Assembly (NCBI GenBank): GCA_050293315.1
Contig: JBNKMS010000007.1
Coordinates: 1 to 64,000 of the forward strand
Source of the DNA: CBFDBF01 sp050293315
Lineage (GTDB): Bacteria; Pseudomonadota; Gammaproteobacteria; Chromatiales; Chromatiaceae
Reading direction: 5' to 3'
Length of the DNA: 64,000 nt
Shown here: in pieces, positions 1 through 8,867 of the stretch
Numbering within the stretch: position 1 is the first letter of the stretch
Layout of the letters: every line of letters starts with the position of its first letter
Notes under the pieces: generated by a model
Databases searched by the model: none
What the model saw: only the letters and a program-made list of their open reading frames with translations
Told to the model about the DNA's origin: nothing
Translations under genes and position numbers: made by a program

Positions 1-493
1 GTTTTGCCCCCCCCCCCACGGCCGAAGGTATTGGCTCCTGTGCAACTTTCCCGGATACTGCAGATGGAGCTACAGCACCACTGCGCCGCCTCTTTGGGGC
101 AAGGGCCAGCACCCGTTGCACCAACATTCTCTCCAGAGACTCTCGCCCCTGCCTTCCGGCCTCCATATGTTTCGGCAGAAAATCCACCGCACCCGCATCT
201 AAGGCGTCCAGGGTCGCTTGTGCCCCCTCCTTGGTCAATGCGGATAGCATCATAATGGGGGTTGGAATCTCCGCCATGATGCGCCTGGATGCCTCAATAC
301 CATCCATGACCGGCATCTCAACATCCATGGTGATAACATCTGGCTTTAGTGCATGCGTCTGTTGTAGCGCATCTAACCCATCATGGGCTATGCCTACAAT
401 CTCAATCTCCTGGTGACGAGACAACATCTCTGATATTCGACGACAGAAGAACGACGAATCATCAACAATCAGTACTCGCACCCTAGCACTCAT
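1..493 (-). CDS. cheB: CheB, chemotaxis protein-glutamate methylesterase (3' end outside window)
   Basis: The reading frame opens with ATG at 493 (MSARVRVLIVDDSS) and runs off the left edge without a stop. About 164 residues are visible. Residues 1-125 are a receiver domain with the acidic pair D11/D12, phospho-acceptor D57 in TMDVEMPVMDG and a lysine in VDFLPK. The catalytic methylesterase domain would lie outside the window. CheB demethylates and deamidates methyl-accepting chemotaxis proteins after phosphorylation by CheA, which is encoded immediately upstream 30 bases away in the same direction. Near the edge, in the linker after the receiver, the coding strand has a run of eleven G (positions 7-17) that encodes glycines. 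A CheB-like response regulator is the only family that fits the context; the missing C-terminus is the main uncertainty. Confidence 0.88.
   Translation of the reverse strand, partial: MSARVRVLIVDDSSFFCRRISEMLSRHQEIEIVGIAHDGLDALQQTHALKPDVITMDVEMPVMDGIEASRRIMAEIPTPIMMLSALTKEGAQATLDALDAGAVDFLPKHMEAGRQGRESLERMLVQRVLALAPKRRRSGAVAPSAVSGKVAQEPIPSAVGGGAK
7..17. repeat. Homopolymer of 11 C (poly-G on the cheB coding strand)
   Basis: Eleven consecutive C on the plus strand lie in the inter-domain linker of cheB. The frame is open through the run and encodes Val-Gly-Gly-Gly-Ala. A tract this long is prone to replication slippage and to sequencing or assembly length errors. Confidence 0.9.
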
Positions 494-523
494 AGGCACT
501 CTCTCGCTTGGCAGGCCAAAACA

Positions 524-2572
524 TCAAATGCGGCGTGCATACTTCTGTAACAACCCCGATATATCCAATATAAGGGCGATCTTGCCATCACCCGTTATAG
601 TGGCCCCGGCCATGCCATCTACACCTTGCAGCATGGCACCCAGCGGCTTAATAACTACCTCTTCCTGACCAACCAGATGATCAACCACCAAGCCAGCCTG
701 GAGACCTCCAACATTGACGACTACAACATGCCCTGTCTCTTCACTCTCCTGCTTGTCTTGTTTTGTGACCAACCACTTATGCAGATAGAAAATTGGCAGC
801 GCACGCTCTCTCACCATGATGGTAAGCTGACCATCAACAACATTGGAGTGGGTTAGATCCAGATCAAAAATCTCGACCACACTTGAAAGTGGCAGGGCAA
901 AAGGTTGGGCTCCAAGCAGCACCATAAGGGTAGGAAGAATCGCCAGGGTCAGTGGCAATTTAATGGTGATAAGACTGCCCTCTCCCGGCACTGAGTCTAT
1001 CTCTACTACACCATTTATCTTGGCGATACCGGTCTTTACAACATCCATCCCAACACCGCGCCCGGAGACGTCAGAGATCTCTTTCTTGGTGGAAAATCCT
1101 GGTTGAAATATCAGGTTATAACAATCTTTATTAGTCAGGCGTTCCGCTGCCTCTGCATCCATCATCCCCCTCTCTACCGCCAAGTTACGTAAGACATCCG
1201 CATCCATGCCCTTGCCATCATCACTAATAGTCAGCAGGATATGATCCCCCTCCTGCGATGCCGAGAGAACCACCAGACCCTTGCGCGGCTTCCCTACCTT
1301 TTCCCGCTCCTCTGGTGACTCAATACCGTGATCCACGGCATTTCGCACTAGATGCACCATGGGATCAGCCAACGCCTCCACCAGATTTTTATCCAGGTCT
1401 GTCTCCTCACCCTCCATCTGCAGATCTATCTCTTTGTTTAATGTACGCGCAAGATCTCTCACCACCCGGGGGAAACGGCCAAACACCTTTTTAACGGGTA
1501 ACATCCTGGTCTTCATGACAGAATTCTGGAGATCAGACGTGACCAGGTCGAGGTTGGCCACAGCTGTTGCCATCCTCTCATCATTGATAAGTGACTTCAG
1601 GTTGGTCATGCGGTTTCTGACCAGTACAAGTTCACCAACCATATTCATGATTTTGTCCAGGGTGGCCGTATCTACCCTGACTGTAGTCTCAGTAGCATTG
1701 GCCGACTGCTTCTTTGCTGCAGGCGTATTCGATGCAGCGCTCTTGCTGGAGGCAGTAGGCTTTTTAGGTTCTGCCGTCGGTTTAGATTTTGTTCCTTTCT
1801 CGGATGTTGCTGCCGCCTTCTTAGACTCTGCTTTGGGTTTATCAGTCGGCGCTGTTGTTTGCTCCTGCTTGGACGTATCCTGCTTCTTGGGAACACCACT
1901 GTGTTTTCCCTTGCCGTGCAGATCGTCCAGCAGCTGCTCAAACTCCTCTTCAGTTATCTCATCACCGCCCTTGGGGGCAGCGGCTGCGGGTTTGGGCTTG
2001 GCTGCCGGCACTCCTCCATGTTTACCCTTTCCATGCAGCTCATCCAAGAGCTCCTCAAACTCATCTTCAGTTATCTCATCACTCTGCGCTGCGGTTGCCT
2101 CTGATTCTGGCTCTGGCTCTGGCTCAGGCTCAGGCTCAGGCTCTGGCTCAGATTCTGCCTCTTCCGCCTCACCCTCATCACCTTCAGGTATCGAGAGTTG
2201 CTGTAGTGTATCTATCAGCTCCTGGTCTGCAGGCTCCGGATTCTCTCCATCCCGTACCATGGCAAACATATCGTTCACCACATCGACCACCTGCAGCACG
2301 ACATCCATTAGTCTGGCATCGACCGAGCGCTGTCCCTGACGCAATACATTAAATACATCCTCTGCCCGGTGACATACCTGTACTAAGGCATCAATAGAGA
2401 GAAATCCAGCACCACCCTTGATGGTATGGAATCCACGGAACACCGCATTTAATAGATCATAGTCATCCGGCTGCTGCTCTAGATCGATCAGCTGCTCGCT
2501 TAACTGCTCCAGGATCTCTCCTGCCTCTACCAGAAAATCCTGTAGGATCTCGTCATTGGTATCGATAGCCAT
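524..2572 (-). CDS. cheA: CheA, chemotaxis histidine kinase
   Basis: 682 residues. The Hpt domain is at the N-terminus with phospho-accepting His49 in FRGFHTIKGGAGF. Next comes a long low-complexity linker: an acidic stretch, seven Glu-Pro dipeptides, and two copies of a motif beginning DEITEDEFEELLDELHGKG and DEITEEEFEQLLDDLHGKG, then an Ala/Lys/Pro/Thr-rich segment. The dimerisation domain starts near VRVDTATLDKIMNMVGELV, followed by the HATPase domain (LVRNAVDHGIE, DDGKGMD, GRGVGMDVV) and a C-terminal CheW-like domain. CheA autophosphorylates in response to chemoreceptors and passes phosphate to CheY and CheB, both encoded in this cluster. The stop of cheZ is 4 bases upstream of the cheA start, so the two are cotranscribed. 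Confidence 0.97.
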   Translation of the reverse strand: MAIDTNDEILQDFLVEAGEILEQLSEQLIDLEQQPDDYDLLNAVFRGFHTIKGGAGFLSIDALVQVCHRAEDVFNVLRQGQRSVDARLMDVVLQVVDVVNDMFAMVRDGENPEPADQELIDTLQQLSIPEGDEGEAEEAESEPEPEPEPEPEPEPESEATAAQSDEITEDEFEELLDELHGKGKHGGVPAAKPKPAAAAPKGGDEITEEEFEQLLDDLHGKGKHSGVPKKQDTSKQEQTTAPTDKPKAESKKAAATSEKGTKSKPTAEPKKPTASSKSAASNTPAAKKQSANATETTVRVDTATLDKIMNMVGELVLVRNRMTNLKSLINDERMATAVANLDLVTSDLQNSVMKTRMLPVKKVFGRFPRVVRDLARTLNKEIDLQMEGEETDLDKNLVEALADPMVHLVRNAVDHGIESPEEREKVGKPRKGLVVLSASQEGDHILLTISDDGKGMDADVLRNLAVERGMMDAEAAERLTNKDCYNLIFQPGFSTKKEISDVSGRGVGMDVVKTGIAKINGVVEIDSVPGEGSLITIKLPLTLAILPTLMVLLGAQPFALPLSSVVEIFDLDLTHSNVVDGQLTIMVRERALPIFYLHKWLVTKQDKQESEETGHVVVVNVGGLQAGLVVDHLVGQEEVVIKPLGAMLQGVDGMAGATITGDGKIALILDISGLLQKYARRI
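2104..2152. repeat. Hexanucleotide tandem repeat inside cheA (Glu-Pro repeat)
   Basis: Consecutive GGCTCT/GGCTCA hexamers on the plus strand encode the alternating Glu-Pro run in the CheA linker on the minus strand. The unit length is a multiple of three, so gain or loss of units changes linker length without a frameshift. Confidence 0.85.
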
Positions 2573-2575
2573 TTA

Positions 2576-3310
2576 CTAAAACCCCAGGCTGGATAGCAGC
2601 TCATCGACATCGTCCTGTCCCTGAACCATATCCCCCTGTTCTACTCCTGGCACAGCCGGACCTGCCAGCTTAACCTCACCTTTTTCTGCATTCATCTCCG
2701 GTATATGGGCACCTGAGATGCGCACCAACTGCACCAATTTAGCCTCAACATCATTCACTAGATTTATCACCTGCCGGATGATCTGCCCGGTGATATCTTG
2801 AAATCCCTGCGCCATCAGAACCTCTGTGAGATTTTTATGAAGCTGTCCAGTATGTTCGCCTACGAGGCTTAAAAATGCCTCCAGGTCTTTACTAAATACG
2901 CGAAAATCATCTACTGAAAGCTCGCGTCCTTTGAACCGCTTCCACTCCTCTGAGAGGGCATCTGCCTTGGCACTCATCTCATCGGTCATCGGGATGCTGT
3001 TTTCCACCAAGCTCAGGGTGGTGTTAGCTGATTGTTCAGTCATGGTGATAACATAGCGGAGCCTCTCTCCGGCATCCGGGATGTCCTTCTCTGCCAACTC
3101 GGTGACCTTTTCATCTAATAGGAAACCGTTGATCGCGTCATGTAACTCTCTGGTCAGGCGTCCAACCTCATGAAACAAATCACTGCTGTCAGTTTGAGGT
3201 GCCAACTCCACCAGGAGTTTCTCGGCGCCTTCCTGGTCATCTGCCTCAAGTTTTGCAACCAAAGCACGAGCCTGTTCTAACCTAGTACTATTATTGCTCT
3301 TCTTTGCCAT
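2576..3310 (-). CDS. cheZ: CheZ, CheY-P phosphatase
   Basis: 244 residues, the usual size for the gamma/beta-proteobacterial family. The conserved helix AQGFQDITGQIIRQVINLV carries the glutamine that positions the attacking water in CheZ proteins. The C-terminus ends in DDVDELLSSLGF, the amphipathic helix that docks on CheY. CheZ speeds dephosphorylation of CheY-P and so ends the tumbling or reversal signal. It lies between cheY (upstream) and cheA (downstream) with very short gaps, which marks a single chemotaxis operon. Start ATG is at 3310. Confidence 0.95.
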   Translation of the reverse strand: MAKKSNNSTRLEQARALVAKLEADDQEGAEKLLVELAPQTDSSDLFHEVGRLTRELHDAINGFLLDEKVTELAEKDIPDAGERLRYVITMTEQSANTTLSLVENSIPMTDEMSAKADALSEEWKRFKGRELSVDDFRVFSKDLEAFLSLVGEHTGQLHKNLTEVLMAQGFQDITGQIIRQVINLVNDVEAKLVQLVRISGAHIPEMNAEKGEVKLAGPAVPGVEQGDMVQGQDDVDELLSSLGF

Positions 3311-3340
3311 TGAGATCCTCTCCCAGATATGCCCGCGCGG

Positions 3341-3724
3341 TTACTCAACCCGCTCAAATATCTTGTTGATCTTCTCCTCCAGAGTGACGGCAGTGAAGGG
3401 CTTTACTACATAACCATTTACCCCTGCCTGGGCTGCCTCCACGATCTGCTCACGCTTCGACTCTGCTGTCACCATCAACACCGGCATATTGGCCAACTTC
3501 TCATCCGCGCGCACCGCCTTCAGCAGATCAAGCCCATTCATTCCAGGCATATTCCAATCCGTCACCAGAAAATCGAACTTCCCGGACTGCAACATTGGCA
3601 GTGCCGTATTGCCATCATCCGCCTCTTCTGTATTGGTAAACCCAAGATCACGCAGCAGATTCTTGACAATCCTCCGCATTGTGGAGAAATCGTCCACAAT
3701 AAGAATCCTCATATTCTTGTCCAA
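3341..3724 (-). CDS. cheY: CheY, chemotaxis response regulator
   Basis: A 127-residue single-domain receiver. Visible active-site residues are D11/D12, phospho-acceptor D56 (LVTDWNMPGMNG), T86, Y105 and K108 (YVVKPF). There is no output domain, so it acts by binding the flagellar switch protein FliM, whose N-terminal CheY-binding segment is encoded at the start of fliM in this window. It sits directly between fliA and cheZ. Confidence 0.97.
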   Translation of the reverse strand: MDKNMRILIVDDFSTMRRIVKNLLRDLGFTNTEEADDGNTALPMLQSGKFDFLVTDWNMPGMNGLDLLKAVRADEKLANMPVLMVTAESKREQIVEAAQAGVNGYVVKPFTAVTLEEKINKIFERVE

Positions 3725-3755
3725 GATAACCTCCAGATCTTTATATCTATAACTA

Positions 3756-4496
3756 CTACGTATCTTCCCATTCAGATAGCCACTCGGAGAGCCGTGAACG
3801 CAACCTGAACGTAGCCTGACTGTGGATCTGACAGGCTCGTGATTCGGTTACTCCTAAAACATCTCCAACCTCACGCAAATTCATCTCTTCGTCGTAATAC
3901 AACACAATCACCAACCGCTCGCGCTCTGGCAGGCCGGATATCGCGTCTGCCAGTGCCTGCCGAAATGCATCGTTCCGGGTACCCTCATACGGTCCCGCAT
4001 CTGAACCGCCATTTCGATCCTGCGGTATCTCTCCTGCCATCTGCAGATCTTCCACACTAAAGATCCGACAACCAGAGGCATCCAACAGAATCTGGTGATA
4101 CCTCTCCAGCGACAGTCCCAACATATCCGCTACCTCTACATCCCTGGCATCACGCCCCTGTCTGTTTTCGATATCACGCATGGCATCTGCCACCATACGT
4201 GCTTTGCGGTGGACGGAACGTGGTGTCCAGTCGCTCCTCCTGATCTCGTCCAGCATGGCGCCGCGGATCCGAATTCCAGCATATGTCTCAAAGCTGGCGC
4301 CCTTGGATGGATCATAATTACCGCCCGCCTCTAACAACCCGATCATCCCGGCCTGGATCAGGTCATCTACCTGTACATTGGGTGGCAACCTACTCACCAA
4401 ATGGTACGCAATGCGCTTCACCAGTGGTGCGTGCTCTTTCACCAAAGAGTCGTAACCCTGATCACTAACTGCACTGTAGGCCGCCAACCCCTTCAC
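3756..4496 (-). CDS. fliA: FliA, flagellar sigma factor sigma-28
   Basis: 246 residues. Region 2 is recognisable near residues 20-80 (KRIAYHLVSRLPPNVQVDDL, then GMIGLLEA), and the C-terminal region 4 helix-turn-helix is VLGVTESRACQIHSQATFRL. FliA directs RNA polymerase to class IV (late) flagellar genes such as flagellin and chemotaxis genes. Its start overlaps the end of flhG by 4 bases (ATGA-type junction), which suggests translational coupling. The order flhA-flhF-flhG-fliA-cheYZAB is the one known from Pseudomonas and Vibrio polar flagella. Confidence 0.96.
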   Translation of the reverse strand: MKGLAAYSAVSDQGYDSLVKEHAPLVKRIAYHLVSRLPPNVQVDDLIQAGMIGLLEAGGNYDPSKGASFETYAGIRIRGAMLDEIRRSDWTPRSVHRKARMVADAMRDIENRQGRDARDVEVADMLGLSLERYHQILLDASGCRIFSVEDLQMAGEIPQDRNGGSDAGPYEGTRNDAFRQALADAISGLPERERLVIVLYYDEEMNLREVGDVLGVTESRACQIHSQATFRLRSRLSEWLSEWEDT

Positions 4497-5374
4497 TGTC
4501 CCACCCTCTCACTGTGGCTTGCATATTGCACCAATCGCTCAACAAAAAACTGGAGGTGGCCACTCACCCCTTCCGGTACAGGCCAGTTATCGGCCTTGCT
4601 GGCCAAATTCTTAAATGCCTGAGCGGAACGACTGCGGGGAAATGCCTGAACCACAGGTTTTTGGTTGCGGACTGCCTTGCGTAGCGAGTCGTCATAGGGA
4701 ATGCTGCCAATGAAACTGAGCATCACATCCAGATAGCGATCGGTCACCCGACACATCTTGTTGTACAGCTCTCTCCCATCCTTGGCGCTACGTGTCATAT
4801 TAGCCAGAACACGAAAACGGTCGATCCCATAATTCCGGTGCAGCAGCTTAATCAGGGCGTAGGCGTCGGTGATAGATGCTGGTTCATCACACACTACGAT
4901 CACTACCTCCTGTACCGCGCGACTGAAGCTGATAACCGTATCGGAGATACCTGCGGCGGTATCCACGATTAGCACATCCAGGTCTACGCTCAGGTCGCTG
5001 AAGGCACGGATCAGCCCCATATGTTCGGCCTCACTGAGCTCAGCCATCTGCTGGATTCCTGAGGCTGCCGGCACTACCTGGATGCCAGATGGCCCTGTAA
5101 TCACCACCTCCTCCAGCTCTCTCTCGCCACGCAGCACATGTGATAGGTCGCACTCAGGGTGCAAACCCAGGACCACATCAATATTGGCCAAACCGAGATC
5201 CGCATCCAGCAACATGACCCGCTTTCCTAGTTCGGCCATAGCAACCGCCAAGTTGACGGATACATTGGTCTTGCCAACTCCGCCCTTACCGCCGGTTATG
5301 GCAATCGCCTGGATCGGTGCGGGCTGCGCCATGCGCCTCAGCCCAGACGCCTGATCTGTGTTGGTATCAGGCAT
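4493..5374 (-). CDS. flhG: FlhG/FleN, MinD-like ATPase controlling flagellar number
   Basis: 293 residues from ATG at 5374. That start is preferred because an AAGG lies 9 bases upstream; ATG 5380 and GTG 5392 are also in frame. The deviant Walker A motif ITGGKGGVGKTNVSVNLA and the DADLGLANID motif are those of the ParA/MinD family. FlhG antagonises FlhF and FleQ and limits the number of polar flagella. The gene overlaps the 3' end of flhF and the 5' end of fliA, so the three are read as one unit. Confidence 0.95.
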   Translation of the reverse strand: MPDTNTDQASGLRRMAQPAPIQAIAITGGKGGVGKTNVSVNLAVAMAELGKRVMLLDADLGLANIDVVLGLHPECDLSHVLRGERELEEVVITGPSGIQVVPAASGIQQMAELSEAEHMGLIRAFSDLSVDLDVLIVDTAAGISDTVISFSRAVQEVVIVVCDEPASITDAYALIKLLHRNYGIDRFRVLANMTRSAKDGRELYNKMCRVTDRYLDVMLSFIGSIPYDDSLRKAVRNQKPVVQAFPRSRSAQAFKNLASKADNWPVPEGVSGHLQFFVERLVQYASHSERVGQ

Positions 5375-6611
5375 GGGCATGTGCCTTAGCACCCCCCAGC
5401 GCCAGGGCTAGAAACTCCTCTCCATAGTCCACCCCACCTCCATGTTGTCCCAGATTTACCGCTCGACTGACCAACGTATGCGCCCTTGCAAGGTGCATAT
5501 CCTCAGGTACTCGCTGGCCATCGGTTATATACGCAACCGGCAGGCCGCCGTCGATAATTGACGAGAGCACCCCACCCAAAGATCCGGCCTCATCCAGCTT
5601 TGTCAGGATACAGCCGCTGGGATTGGCCGCGCCAAATGCCTTTATCGCCTGTCGTAGCGCTGCCTTTTGGGTTGTTGCTGAAAGTGTAAGCAGGGTCTGC
5701 ACCGGTCTGCCACCAGCCTGCAGCAGCGATAGCTGTTCGCTAAGTCGTACATCACGCTGACTCATGCCGGTGGTATCAATCAGTACCAGACGCTTGTCGG
5801 ACAATGCGTTAAGCGCGACATTAAGTTCTTCTACATTGCCGGCACTGCGTATCGGGACATCCAGGATGCGCGCATAGGTGATCAGCTGCTCCTGCGCCCC
5901 TATCCGGTAGCTGTCTGCGGAGATAAACGCTACATGACGATTGCCGTGGCGCAGGGCAAAGCGGGCGGCGAGTTTGGCGATCGAGGTGGTCTTGCCAACC
6001 CCTGTAGGACCAACCACTGCCACTACACCCCCCTGCTCCATTATGTTATCTCCCAACACCTCGATCTCTGAGGCAAGAAAATAGAGGCTCTTACGCCACC
6101 CCTCATCGATGCTCTCAAACTCACCTACCTGTGCAGCCAGTCTCTGACAGATGGCTGGATCCAGATCCAATCCCATCATCCGGCGCAACAGATCGCGAAC
6201 CTGGGGTTGGCGCTCACCCATATCGCGCCAACTCAGGCCCGACAACTCATTCTCAACCATCCGGCGCAAGGTCTGCATCTCATGCCGCATATCAACTAAC
6301 AGTGGGTCCTGGCTCCACTCCACTCGCTGTGACTCACCTCTCCTGTTACCACCATCTATAGGGGTCGCAGCATCGGCACCGTTCTGCTTTGGTTGCAGTG
6401 GCAACACACTGGCGCCTGAACCATAGCTCTCACGCTCCGGTGGCTCTGCCCTGGCGGCGAGGGCACGCTCATCAAAATCGAGTGCCGCCATCAATTCCAC
6501 CCCTCCATCTACACTCTTGTTGGAGAGAATCACCGCATCTGGCCCCAGGGACTCTCTCACCTGCTTGATGGCTGTGCGTATATCTGCTGCAAAGAATCTT
6601 TTTATCTTCAT
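5367..6611 (-). CDS. flhF: FlhF, SRP-type GTPase placing the polar flagellum
   Basis: 414 residues. An N-terminal variable region (1-140) is followed by the SRP-like NG domain: P-loop VVGPTGVGKTTSIAKLA, DTTGMSQRD and TKLDEAGSLGG. FlhF recruits the first flagellar basal-body components to the cell pole. The gene lies between flhA and flhG, the standard position in polarly flagellated gammaproteobacteria, and implies a polar rather than peritrichous flagellum here. Confidence 0.96.
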   Translation of the reverse strand: MKIKRFFAADIRTAIKQVRESLGPDAVILSNKSVDGGVELMAALDFDERALAARAEPPERESYGSGASVLPLQPKQNGADAATPIDGGNRRGESQRVEWSQDPLLVDMRHEMQTLRRMVENELSGLSWRDMGERQPQVRDLLRRMMGLDLDPAICQRLAAQVGEFESIDEGWRKSLYFLASEIEVLGDNIMEQGGVVAVVGPTGVGKTTSIAKLAARFALRHGNRHVAFISADSYRIGAQEQLITYARILDVPIRSAGNVEELNVALNALSDKRLVLIDTTGMSQRDVRLSEQLSLLQAGGRPVQTLLTLSATTQKAALRQAIKAFGAANPSGCILTKLDEAGSLGGVLSSIIDGGLPVAYITDGQRVPEDMHLARAHTLVSRAVNLGQHGGGVDYGEEFLALALGGAKAHAHA

Positions 6612-6659
6612 ATCGAATATTCCGTGGTCTAAATGGGATAGAGCGGTGGCATTTCGCCG

Positions 6660-8813
6660 CTACAGCGCCCCTGCCCCCTGCTCTACACCGCCATTGGCTT
6701 CGCCACCAGGTTGACCGACTGTTGCCACCACCCTGATCTGACGGTTATCTGGAATCTCGTTGTAGGAGAGGACCTGCATACCGGAGACACTGTGGCGAAT
6801 GAACCTGGCCATCCATGGACGAATCGGTGCTGCCACCAGGAGAATGGCCTCTTCTCCTATCATCTCCTGCTGGGTCGCCGTCTCTGCTAGAGCCTTTTGC
6901 ATCTGTTCAGCCAGTCCCGGTTCAAACCCGGCACCCCCCTCTTCGCTACTATGCAAGGTCTGCTGCAATATCTGTTCCAGCGATGGATCCAGCACGATAA
7001 CCGGGATCTCCTCCTTTGGTCCCACCAGCTGCTGCACGATTGAACGTGACAGTGCTACCCGTACCGCTGCCAGTAAAACGCCGATGTCTTGACTCTGATC
7101 GGCCCTCTCCGCCAATGTTTCGGCGATTGTGCGGATATCACGGATGGGAATGTTCTCCTGGAGTAGGCCCTGTAGGACCTTTAACAGCTGTCCCAGGGAT
7201 AAGGTCTTGGGAACCAGATCTTCAACCAGCTTAGGTGTGGTCTGCTCTAACATATCCAGCAGTTGCTGCACCTCCTCATGCCCCAGGAGTTCGTGCGCAT
7301 GCGACTGCAAGATTTCGCTCAAATGGGTAGCCACAACGGTGCTGGAATCTACCACTGTGTAACCTAAGGTCTGGGCATGATCACGTTGGGATGGATCTAT
7401 CCATACCGCATCCAGACCAAATGCCGGATCCTTGGTGGGGTCCCCATCAAGATCGCCGAACACCCTACCGGGGTTGATCGCCAGATCACGATCCGTCCTG
7501 ATCTCGGCCTCTCCGATCGGCACCCCATGTAGAGTGATGCGGTATGTATTCGGGGTCAGATCCAGATTATCTCTGATGTGTACCGGCTGAATCAGAAATC
7601 CCAGCTCCTGGGAGAGCTTCTTGCGCACCCCCTTGATCCTGTTCATCAACTGACCGCCCTGATTACGGTCGACCAGAGGGATGAGTCGATAACCAACCTC
7701 CAGGCCGATGATATCCACCGGCTGTACATCGTCCCAGCTCAACTCTTTATGTTCTCGCTCCACCTCTGCAGCCACCGGTTCAGGAATAGGGATTGTGGCA
7801 GCTGCCTCTTTCTGTCTCTGCGTTATCATCCAGGCGCCCCCACCTGCTATTGCTGCCAGAGAGAGAAAGGCGAAATTGGGCATGCCTGGTATAACCCCCA
7901 TAACGGTCATAACGGCTGCCGAAACTGTCAACGCCTTGGGGCTGGAGAAGAGTTGGCTGATTACCTGAGAGCCAACGTCTTGGGCACTCGTAACCCTGGT
8001 AACAATGATGGCGGCGGAGGTTGATAGCAGTAGTGACGGGATCTGCGCCACCAGGCCATCACCGATGGTCAGCAGGGTGTAGTAGCGCATGGCGGTCTGC
8101 AGATCGAGCCCGTGCTGCAGTAGGCCTATACCCAACCCACCAAGAATGTTAATAAAAAGTATAAGGATGCCGGCCACGGCATCCCCGCGGACGAATTTAC
8201 TGGCACCATCCATAGCGCCATAAAAATCTGCCTCCCTGGCTACATCTTCACGCCTCGCCCTGGCCTCATCCTGATCTATCAGTCCGGAGTTAAGATCGGC
8301 ATCAATCGCCATCTGTTTACCCGGCATAGCATCCAGGGTGAAACGGGCGCTGACCTCCGAGACTCGACCTGCACCTTTGGTTACAACCACAAAGTTGATG
8401 ATGACCAGTATAAAGAACACCACCAGACCGACCGCGTAGTTACCACCGACAACAAAAGAACCGAATGCCTCGATCACCTTACCTGCGGCGTCACCACCCT
8501 GATGTCCCTCTAGTAGAACCACCCTGGTGGAGGCGACATTGAGGGCCAGACGCAACAGTGTCGCTATCAGCAACAGGCTAGGGAAGACCCCGAAATCGAG
8601 TGGACGCAGCGTGTAGAGGACAACCAGTAGCACTACCAGTGAGAGGGCTATGTTGAAGGTGAAAAATATGTCCAGCAGAATCGGAGGTAGTGGGATAATC
8701 ACCATCGCCAACAGCATCAGCAGGACCAGCGGTACACCTAACCCCTTGGCGCCCGCTGTACGCATGTTGTCTAATATGGTTTCCGCACCTACCGCCACTA
8801 TCTGCCCCTCCAA
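6660..8813 (-). CDS. flhA: FlhA, flagellar type III export gate protein
   Basis: 717 residues. The N-terminal half holds about eight membrane spans (LVLLMLLAMVIIPLPPILLD onward) and the conserved cytoplasmic loop KGAGRVSEVSARFTLDAMPGK, which belongs to the FHIPEP family. The C-terminal half is the cytoplasmic export-substrate docking domain. FlhA forms the nonameric ring of the export gate. 54 bases separate it from flhB upstream, and flhF follows after 48 bases. Confidence 0.97.
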   Translation of the reverse strand: MEGQIVAVGAETILDNMRTAGAKGLGVPLVLLMLLAMVIIPLPPILLDIFFTFNIALSLVVLLVVLYTLRPLDFGVFPSLLLIATLLRLALNVASTRVVLLEGHQGGDAAGKVIEAFGSFVVGGNYAVGLVVFFILVIINFVVVTKGAGRVSEVSARFTLDAMPGKQMAIDADLNSGLIDQDEARARREDVAREADFYGAMDGASKFVRGDAVAGILILFINILGGLGIGLLQHGLDLQTAMRYYTLLTIGDGLVAQIPSLLLSTSAAIIVTRVTSAQDVGSQVISQLFSSPKALTVSAAVMTVMGVIPGMPNFAFLSLAAIAGGGAWMITQRQKEAAATIPIPEPVAAEVEREHKELSWDDVQPVDIIGLEVGYRLIPLVDRNQGGQLMNRIKGVRKKLSQELGFLIQPVHIRDNLDLTPNTYRITLHGVPIGEAEIRTDRDLAINPGRVFGDLDGDPTKDPAFGLDAVWIDPSQRDHAQTLGYTVVDSSTVVATHLSEILQSHAHELLGHEEVQQLLDMLEQTTPKLVEDLVPKTLSLGQLLKVLQGLLQENIPIRDIRTIAETLAERADQSQDIGVLLAAVRVALSRSIVQQLVGPKEEIPVIVLDPSLEQILQQTLHSSEEGGAGFEPGLAEQMQKALAETATQQEMIGEEAILLVAAPIRPWMARFIRHSVSGMQVLSYNEIPDNRQIRVVATVGQPGGEANGGVEQGAGAL

Positions 8814-8867
8814 AAAGTTATCTTTTACTGCTAATTCTTACCGTGTCAGACCTATCCAGCCCCCCTG

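Noticed and set aside
1359..2339. 326-codon open frame opposite cheA, rich in Ser-Gly repeats
   Set aside because: The repeats are only the complement of the CheA Glu-Pro repeats.
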